From Dehalococcoidia bacterium (GTDB taxonomy: Bacteria > Chloroflexota > Dehalococcoidia > Dehalococcoidales > BS750m-G39), in NCBI GenBank assembly GCA_004375675.1, contig SOKR01000077.1, forward strand, positions 1-8,250: a stretch of DNA of 8,250 bases, in the 5' to 3' direction. Every line of letters begins with the position of its first letter. Position 1 is the stretch's first letter. Under the pieces are notes generated by a model, which did no database searches, had not been told where the DNA came from, and saw nothing but the letters and a program-made list of their open reading frames with translations. Made by a program: the position numbers and the translations under genes. Positions 1-3,645 of this stretch are shown here, one piece after another.

Positions 1-251
1 GCGTATTGTATCACAACCCTAATGTATCCATCAATATTACCAAATTGGCATCTTCTATAGAAAGTCAGGCTATTAGCAAACAATCGGCTTTTGTTTACAA
101 AATCTGGTTTCGTTATTATTGATTTGATTGTTGGTTGGAGACCCATCATTTCTGGGTGGGCACATATATGTTCCCATCTTTTCTTAGAACAGCTGACCTT
201 ATGCCCGAATACGTCTGTGCAATCAAATTCCTTTCGGCTAGGCATAGCCAT
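1..251 (-). CDS. Partial small protein resembling BECR-type (RelE/barnase/EndoU-like) nucleases, C-terminus outside window
   Basis: An open minus-strand frame starts at ATG 251-249 and runs 83 codons to the window edge without a stop. An in-frame TGA lies 9 bases upstream, so the start is this ATG or the in-frame ATG at 245-243. No clear Shine-Dalgarno site precedes either. The protein begins MAMPSRKEFDCTDVFG; then come KKRWEHICAHPEMMG, a helix, IITKPDFV, a YRRC segment and IRVVIQY at the edge. The order 'W-x-H-I-x(2)-HPEM, helix, I-x-x-P-D-x-V, basic/aromatic strand, V-V-I-x-Y' is what I know from small phage and metagenomic proteins of the BECR nuclease fold (PBECR / RelE-like). The family assignment is by motif resemblance only. 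It is divergent from the 113-residue gene at 345 and lies in the AT-rich left part. It could be a toxin or a phage-type nuclease, but no partner is identified. Confidence 0.6.
   Translation of the reverse strand, partial: MAMPSRKEFDCTDVFGHKVSCSKKRWEHICAHPEMMGLQPTIKSIITKPDFVNKSRLFANSLTFYRRCQFGNIDGYIRVVIQY
236..249. repeat. Short perfect inverted repeat over the start of the left-edge gene
   Basis: GGCTA (236-240) and TAGCC (245-249) are exact reverse complements around a 4-base centre. They cover the first codons of the minus-strand partial gene, directly beside its candidate ATG codons. It could be an operator or a small mRNA hairpin, or chance. A 5-bp arm is weak evidence. Confidence 0.25.
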
Positions 252-266
252 AATATATCACACATA

Positions 267-349
267 ATGCCATTTGGCGAACTTTCTACTAGGGGTAGCG
301 CCTTCAGTGTTTAGGTAGTATAATCCCCAATAAGGAGGTGCGTTATGGC
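267..349 (+). repeat. Expression-module repeat, copy 1 (promoter, RBS and start codon of the 113-residue gene)
   Basis: These 83 bp match 865-947 without gaps, with 11 mismatches (87% identity). Similarity starts at ATGCCATTTGGCG and ends just after the ATG. It contains, in order, GGCG (276-279), CTAC (286-289), GTAGCGCC (295-302), TATAAT (319-324), AAGGAGGT (332-339) and ATG (345). GGCG plus CTAC together complement GTAGCGCC, giving a palindrome with a 6-base bulge and a 5-base loop. The arms are identical in both copies, while 3 of the 6 bulge bases differ. This pattern suggests a selected operator or hairpin. The proteins downstream of the two copies are unrelated. Confidence 0.85.
295..324 (+). 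promoter_or_regulatory. Probable promoter of the 113-residue gene, overlapped by a palindrome arm
   Basis: A consensus TATAAT lies at 319-324, 20 bases before the ATG, so a start site near 331 would leave a leader of only about 14 bases holding the ribosome site. No TTGACA-like -35 box is visible. The expected -35 position (about 296-301) falls inside the palindrome arm GTAGCGCC (295-302), so a protein bound there could repress the promoter or replace the -35 contact. That role is inferred. Confidence 0.6.
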
Positions 350-686
350 TAATGAACAACCTATTCAAAAGTATGCAGGTGCTATTGATGAACTCAGTCA
401 AGCAAGGGAAAGGGTAGAGCAAATGCGAGCGTTTATCAGCGGTGTCTCTCAGTGCCTACTTAAACCTTACGAATTTATGGTATCTAACGTAAGTGTAGGT
501 TTCCCGCCTGAGGTCGGAGCAGTTAGTGGGATTCCCACACTAGATGCTAACAAGTGGCCGAATGCTCAACAGATTGCCGAAGAGATAGCTAACTTGCACC
601 AGAAATACCAACAGGTTCAGAATGCCTACAATGCTCTTTCTGCGGCTGAAAAGAACATTGTAGATGCTCCTCCAAAGAAGGAATAA
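345..686 (+). CDS. Hypothetical 113-residue, helix-rich protein
   Basis: I do not recognise this protein. It has no signal peptide or membrane segment. Residues 8-37 and about 73-106 are rich in A, E, Q, K and R with heptad-like spacing (for example AIDELSQARERVEQM, then QIAEEIANLHQKYQQVQNAY), suggesting two long helices that may pair as a coiled coil. Between them is a Pro/Gly/Val-rich stretch (about 46-70). The tail is charged (PPKKE). There is one Cys (37). The start is secure: AAGGAGGT ends 5 bases before ATG, behind a consensus -10 box. It is monocistronic, followed by a hairpin terminator at 750-772. Its upstream region is duplicated before the nuclease gene at 943. A structural, phage-derived or adaptor role is possible, but none is shown. 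Confidence 0.75.
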   Translation: MANEQPIQKYAGAIDELSQARERVEQMRAFISGVSQCLLKPYEFMVSNVSVGFPPEVGAVSGIPTLDANKWPNAQQIAEEIANLHQKYQQVQNAYNALSAAEKNIVDAPPKKE

Positions 687-706
687 CAGATAAATTCTGA
701 TAAACT

Positions 707-718
707 ATAACCTTCTCG
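707..718 (+). repeat. Shared 3'-flank block, copy 1
   Basis: ATAACCTTCTCG here matches ATAACGTTCTCG at 1215-1226 in 11 of 12 bases. Both lie just behind the stop codons of the two small genes that share the upstream repeat. Alone it is too short to be significant. With the matching promoter module and the second shared block, it supports a common origin of both flanks. Confidence 0.4.
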
Positions 719-749
719 CCCTTGTTTATATTCATACAAAAGGGAGTTT

Positions 750-772
750 AAGAGGGGCGAAGCCCCTCTTTT
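750..772 (+). terminator. Rho-independent terminator of the 113-residue gene
   Basis: AAGAGGGGC (750-758) and GCCCCTCTT (762-770) are perfect 9-bp arms around the tri-loop GAA, followed by TT. The T run is short (four T's counting the stem end) and then becomes A-rich, so it could work from either strand. It lies 63 bases after the stop. The right arm with its flank (GAAGCCCCTCTTTTA, 759-773) recurs exactly at 1238-1252. Confidence 0.8.
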
Positions 773-864
773 AGAAAAAAATTCCTCCCCCCCCTATTGA
801 CCCCATCAACCTATTGTCCTATTATTCTTTTGAAGGTGCTATTCTTTGGTATGGTTCTTGCCTT

Positions 865-947
865 ATGCCATTTGGCGGATTATCTACTAAGGGTAGCGCC
901 TTTAGTCTTTTAGTAGTATAATCCGCAATAGGGAGGTGTGTTATGGC
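865..947 (+). repeat. Expression-module repeat, copy 2 (promoter, RBS and start codon of the SNase-like gene)
   Basis: This is the second copy of the 83-bp module at 267-349, exactly 598 bases downstream and gapless. It keeps GGCG (874-877), CTAC (884-887), GTAGCGCC (893-900), TATAAT (917-922), the GGGAGGT ribosome site (931-937) and ATG (943). The spacing of every element to the start codon is identical in both copies. Mismatches fall mostly outside the palindrome arms and the -10 box. Confidence 0.85.
893..922 (+). promoter_or_regulatory. Probable promoter of the SNase-like gene
   Basis: TATAAT at 917-922 has the same layout as the promoter at 295-324: no TTGACA-like box, and the palindrome arm GTAGCGCC occupying the -35 position. 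The two genes are therefore probably co-regulated by whatever recognises this site (inference). Confidence 0.6.
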
Positions 948-1215
948 GCGCAAAGAAACAGTAAAAAAAATTGTTGATGGTGATACTATTGAAACTAGTG
1001 TTCGCAAAAGACCCATTAGAATTGAGGGCATTGATACCCCAGAAAAAGGGAAGCCAGGCTATTCTGAGGCTAAACAGGCTTTGGGAAAACTTCTGAAAGG
1101 CGAAAAAGTCACTGTAACGCCAGTAGCAACAGACCAATATGGCAGAACGGTTGCTAAGGTAAAATTAGGCAATGCTCTCGTCAATAACCTTATGAAGAAG
1201 CATCAAAAGAAGTAA
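943..1215 (+). CDS. Compact staphylococcal-nuclease-like (thermonuclease, SNase domain) protein
   Basis: This 90-residue protein matches the SNase fold: VDGDTI (11-16), IRIEGIDTPE (25-34), a helix (about 41-51), a strand (VTVTP, 56-60), then TDQYGRTVAKVKL (63-75). Against S. aureus nuclease, D14, R26, D31, T32, E34 and R68 align with D21, R35, D40, T41, E43 and R87. All calcium ligands and catalytic residues are therefore present, which predicts Ca2+-dependent cleavage of DNA and RNA. It has no signal peptide, unlike typical secreted nucleases. It stops soon after the NALVNNLM helix, so it lacks the C-terminal helix of the about 140-residue family standard. Either it is a natural minimal form or it was shortened from a longer gene. 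GGGAGGT sits 5 bases before ATG. It shares its promoter module with the gene at 345, and a hairpin region follows. Confidence 0.85.
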   Translation: MARKETVKKIVDGDTIETSVRKRPIRIEGIDTPEKGKPGYSEAKQALGKLLKGEKVTVTPVATDQYGRTVAKVKLGNALVNNLMKKHQKK

Positions 1216-1252
1216 TAACGTTCTCGTCGCCTTCCCTGAAGCCCCTCTTTTA
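1215..1252 (+). repeat. Shared 3'-flank blocks, copy 2
   Basis: ATAACGTTCTCG (1215-1226) and GAAGCCCCTCTTTTA (1238-1252) correspond to 707-718 and 759-773 behind the 113-residue gene. Here the two blocks are 11 bases apart instead of 40, and the left arm of the first gene's terminator is absent. This looks like an indel in a common ancestral 3' flank. Confidence 0.5.
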
Positions 1253-1288
1253 AAAACCTCTCCCTTTTGTAAAGGGAGATTGAGAGGG
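1243..1288. terminator. Nested hairpin behind the SNase-like gene, candidate bidirectional terminator
   Basis: The inner stem TCTCCCTTT (1259-1267) pairs with AAAGGGAGA (1271-1279) around TGT, a perfect 9 bp. An outer stem CCCTCT (1243-1248) can pair with AGAGGG (1283-1288). It lies between convergent genes (SNase-like on plus, SDR on minus). No strong T run follows. The right half (1271-1288) resembles 739-756 in 16 of 18 bases, so it is also a dispersed repeat. It could be a MITE-like or REP-like sequence rather than a dedicated terminator. Confidence 0.5.
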
Positions 1289-1319
1289 ATTTGGTGCAGA
1301 CTTTATCCCCCAAAATGTC

Positions 1320-1339
1320 ATTCCCGCGAAGGCGGGAAT
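1320..1339. repeat. REP-like palindrome between convergent genes
   Basis: ATTCCCGC (1320-1327) and GCGGGAAT (1332-1339) form a perfect 8-bp stem around GAAG. It sits 13 bases beyond the SDR stop. The core with its flanks (GTCATTCCCGCG, GCGGGAATCCAG) is a type of interspersed palindrome seen repeatedly in many bacterial genomes, from general knowledge. It may end SDR transcription, but no T tract is present. Confidence 0.55.
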
Positions 1340-1351
1340 CCAGTCTCCCCC

Positions 1352-2107
1352 CTAAACCACGAACAAGTCCAGGCCCCCCATCATATTCATCGTCGCGCCG
1401 GTCATATACTTAGCCTCGTCCGAAGCTAAATAAGACACGGCGTTGGCGATTTCCTCCGGGTCGGCGGGCCGCCGCCACAGCAGCCTTTTGCCCAGCATCT
1501 CGGTGGCTTCATCCGTGAGCGGCGCGTCGGTCTTGGCGATGCCCACGATGACGGCGTTGCCGGTGATATTGAACCTGGCGCCCTCGATGGCCACGGTTTT
1601 AGCCAGAGCAATCAGCCCCGCCTTGGAAGCGCCGTAGCTGGACTGCCCCCCGCCGCCCATCACCCCTGCCACCGACGAAATATTGACCACCCGCCCCCAC
1701 TTATTCGTGCACATATCCCCCCAGACCGCCTTGATGCAGTAAAAGGCGGAATTGAGGCAGATTTTGACCTCGTTATCGAACTCCTCGATGGTGGCTTTAT
1801 AGATAGGCACGAAATGGCCCATCTGGGCGGCGTTATTGACCAGAATGCTGACCGCCCCCAGCCCCTCCTTGACCTTGGCCAGACCTTTCTGCACATCCTG
1901 GGCGTCCCTCACGTCTATCTTGACGGCGATGGACTTCCTGCCCAGCTTCTTTATCTCCTCGGCCACCGCCTCCGCCCCCTCGAAGTGCCCGAAGCCGCTG
2001 ACGGCGACGTCGGCGCCGTCCCGGGCCAGGGCGAGGGCGATAGCCCGCCCGATACCGTGCGGCCTCGAAGAACCGCTGACAAAAGCGACCTTACCTTCTA
2101 ATGACAT
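1352..2107 (-). CDS. Short-chain dehydrogenase/reductase (SDR), FabG-like 3-oxoacyl reductase type
   Basis: This 251-residue protein is full length for a classical SDR, a cytoplasmic NAD(P)H-dependent oxidoreductase. The Rossmann glycine motif is an expanded form, G12-SSRPH-G18-I-G20. Cofactor-side D65 (IDVRD), NNAA (91-94), N119, S145 and Y158-x3-K162 supply the catalytic tetrad. The substrate is not readable from sequence; FabG-like 3-oxoacyl, 3-hydroxyacyl-CoA or alcohol dehydrogenases are all possible. One deviation is that the usual N-x-V-x-P-G segment after strand 6 reads NAVIVGIAKTD, with Val in place of the conserved Pro. The start is supported by AAGGAGG (2114-2120, minus strand), 6 bases from ATG. 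It lies 79 bp after the acyl-CoA synthetase stop on the same strand, with an opposite-strand tRNA between, so read-through coupling is uncertain. Confidence 0.92.
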   Translation of the reverse strand: MSLEGKVAFVSGSSRPHGIGRAIALALARDGADVAVSGFGHFEGAEAVAEEIKKLGRKSIAVKIDVRDAQDVQKGLAKVKEGLGAVSILVNNAAQMGHFVPIYKATIEEFDNEVKICLNSAFYCIKAVWGDMCTNKWGRVVNISSVAGVMGGGGQSSYGASKAGLIALAKTVAIEGARFNITGNAVIVGIAKTDAPLTDEATEMLGKRLLWRRPADPEEIANAVSYLASDEAKYMTGATMNMMGGLDLFVV

Positions 2108-2127
2108 TCCTCGCCTCCTTTTTATAT

Positions 2128-2156
2128 TTGACCCTGCACCATTGATTATCTATACT
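2128..2156 (+). promoter_or_regulatory. Sigma70-type promoter of tRNA-Ser
   Basis: TTGACC (2128-2133) and TATACT (2151-2156) are separated by exactly 17 bases. Transcription would begin near 2163, about 5 bases before the mature tRNA 5' end at 2168. It lies entirely between the SDR start codon and the tRNA and points away from the SDR gene. Confidence 0.8.
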
Positions 2157-2167
2157 AGAGCCGACAG

Positions 2168-2259
2168 GGAGGGGTGTCCGAGCGGCTTATGGTGACGGTC
2201 TTGAAAACCGTTGTCCTTCAACAGGAGGACCGTGGGTTCGAATCCCACCCCCTCCGCCA
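2168..2259 (+). tRNA. tRNA-Ser (anticodon UGA), CCA encoded
   Basis: The full class II cloverleaf is visible. The acceptor stem GGAGGGG (2168-2174) pairs with CCCCTCC (2249-2255), followed by discriminator G and an encoded CCA (2257-2259). The anticodon stem ACGGT (2195-2199) pairs with ACCGT (2207-2211) around the loop CTTGAAA, with TGA at 2202-2204. The long variable arm GTCCT (2213-2217) pairs with AGGAC (2226-2230), as expected for serine. The T stem GTGGG (2232-2236) pairs with CCCAC (2244-2248) around TTCGAAT. It reads UCA codons, and other UCN codons by wobble. It is the only plus-strand gene in 1352-8250 and overlaps the acyl-CoA synthetase frame antisense. I see no terminator just after it. 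Confidence 0.97.
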
Positions 2260-3629
2260 ATCTCCCCGTATCTTACCAGACCCGCCAGCGCGCCCACCGC
2301 CCTTTCCGGTAGAGGAAAGACGGGCACGCCGCTGGTTTCAAGAGCGTCTATTTCAGCATAAGCCGTCCCTTTGGGCGAGTCAAGGCAGACCACTATCGGC
2401 TTCTGGGCATCTTTAGCGACATCGGCCACCGCCCTCATCAGCTCCATGTTGCTGCTGTAAAAGAGGGCGGCCACGATTATAGCATCGACGCCTTCGTCAG
2501 CCAGCACGGCTTTGAGCATCCGGCGGCAGGCGTCGAAGTCGTCCGATGTCCAGGCGACATCGACGGGATTATGCACCGTGTTTAATGATGACGACAGCTT
2601 CTTTAATTTACGCTTCGTCGTCGGCGAGAATTCAGCCAGCTTCAAGCCTTCCTCGGCGCACTTGTCGGCCATAATTATGCCCGGCCCCGCCTGCACCGAG
2701 AAAAGGGCTATTCTATTGCCCCCCGCCGCCCGCTGAAAAGCCAGCGCCTTGGCTTTATCGACCAGTTCGCTGATGCTATCCACCGTAATCATGCCCGCCT
2801 GGCGGAAAGCGGCCTTGTAGTATTGGTAGTTGCCGGCTAAAGCCCCCGTGTGAGAGAAGGTGCTTTTTGCCACCCCTTCTCCCCGCCCCACCTTATAGAC
2901 GATTATTGGCTTGCGTCTAGCGACTTTGCGAGCGACATCGAGCAGCTTGCGCGGCTCTTCCAGCCCCTCGATATAGAGGACGATTACTTCACTATCTTTG
3001 TCCTGCCCGAAATAGCTCACCACCTCGTCGAAATCGAGGTTGCAGCGGTTGCCCAGCCCGATAGCCTTGCTGATGCCCACGTTATGGTTGGTCAAAGCGT
3101 GCACGATGTAGGCTGTAGCGCCGCCGCTCTGCGCCGCCACGGCCACGTTGCCCGCCTGGCTCAGGCTCAGGGTATACTGAAAAGAGGCGTTGAGTTTAGC
3201 CCTCGGATTGACGAAGCCCAGCGTGTTGGGCCCGATAATCTTTATTCCGCCCCGGTCGGCTATAGTTTTGAGCTGGGATTGCAGACCGGCGCCGATTTTG
3301 GTGCCCACCTCCCGAAAGCCCCCGCTGACCAGTATTACCCCCTTCACCCCCTTGGCCGCGCACTCCTCCACGGTAGTCGGGGTAAGCTCGGCGGGAATGA
3401 CCACCATGGCTAAATCTACCTCCCCGGGAATAGCGCTCACCGATGGGTAAGCCTTCAGCCCGAAAAGCTGCGCCAGCCCCGGGTTGACCGGGTAAACCTT
3501 GCCCTTAAAGCCCATCTCCAGCAGGTTGCCCACGCACATATAGCCCACCTTATCCGGGCTGGCCGAAGCGCCGACGACAGCCACGCTGCGCGGGTTGAAG
3601 ATATGCTCTAGCTGCTTGGTTGAATTCAT
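2187..3629 (-). CDS. Acetate/acyl-CoA ligase (ADP-forming), alpha subunit, C-terminus running into antisense tRNA
   Basis: This cytoplasmic enzyme subunit belongs to the family converting acyl-CoA + ADP + Pi to acid + CoA + ATP. Domains in order are a CoA-binding Rossmann domain (about 8-135; VAVVGASASPDKVGY, GPNTLGF), a succinyl-CoA-synthetase-like flavodoxin domain (about 155-290), and a second ligase/CoA domain (about 300-455; NPVDVAW at 354). H260 in SHTGALAG is the expected phospho-histidine. The ATP-grasp beta subunit is not fused and not in the window, so it must be encoded elsewhere. The family-like part ends at about residue 457 (PERAVGALAGLVRYGEI). Residues 458-480 (GGGGGIRTHGPP and onward) are antisense tRNA-Ser, and the stop lies in the tRNA D-loop. 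The ATG is 16 bp after the lipoprotein stop, with only a weak ribosome site, suggesting translational coupling. Confidence 0.92.
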   Translation of the reverse strand: MNSTKQLEHIFNPRSVAVVGASASPDKVGYMCVGNLLEMGFKGKVYPVNPGLAQLFGLKAYPSVSAIPGEVDLAMVVIPAELTPTTVEECAAKGVKGVILVSGGFREVGTKIGAGLQSQLKTIADRGGIKIIGPNTLGFVNPRAKLNASFQYTLSLSQAGNVAVAAQSGGATAYIVHALTNHNVGISKAIGLGNRCNLDFDEVVSYFGQDKDSEVIVLYIEGLEEPRKLLDVARKVARRKPIIVYKVGRGEGVAKSTFSHTGALAGNYQYYKAAFRQAGMITVDSISELVDKAKALAFQRAAGGNRIALFSVQAGPGIIMADKCAEEGLKLAEFSPTTKRKLKKLSSSLNTVHNPVDVAWTSDDFDACRRMLKAVLADEGVDAIIVAALFYSSNMELMRAVADVAKDAQKPIVVCLDSPKGTAYAEIDALETSGVPVFPLPERAVGALAGLVRYGEIGGGGGIRTHGPPVEGQRFSRPSP

Positions 3630-3645
3630 AGTCTTTTAATCCAGG

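Noticed and set aside
267..947. CRISPR array
   Set aside because: There are only two repeats, 598 bp apart and 83 bp long, each containing promoter and ribosome-site elements and followed by a coding gene.
822..1137. Two minus-strand frames (69 and 75 residues) antisense to the SNase-like gene
   Set aside because: They overlap each other and a confident plus-strand gene with promoter and ribosome site, and neither has family similarity.
267..1252. Integron-type gene cassettes with attC sites
   Set aside because: The layout of small genes with shared flanks invites this, but I see no RYYYAAC / GTTRRRY core pairs at the ends. Each gene also carries its own promoter within the shared module, and no integrase is in view.
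2187..2256. Gly-rich tail GGGGGIRTHGPP of the ligase as a functional C-terminal extension
   Set aside because: This string is the hallmark of translating the antisense of a tRNA acceptor/T-arm. It is best treated as read-through of the reading frame, not a domain.
2168..2259. tRNA-Ser as the attachment site of an integrated element
   Set aside because: The tRNA is complete, but I noticed no second copy of its 3' end and no integrase in the window. The AT-rich segment ends about 800 bp away, beyond the SDR gene.
2458..2480. Possible plus-strand continuation of transcription units inside the acyl-CoA ligase region
   Set aside because: All plus-strand frames between 2260 and 3450 are shadows of the ligase frame. 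No promoter or ribosome site was seen for them.
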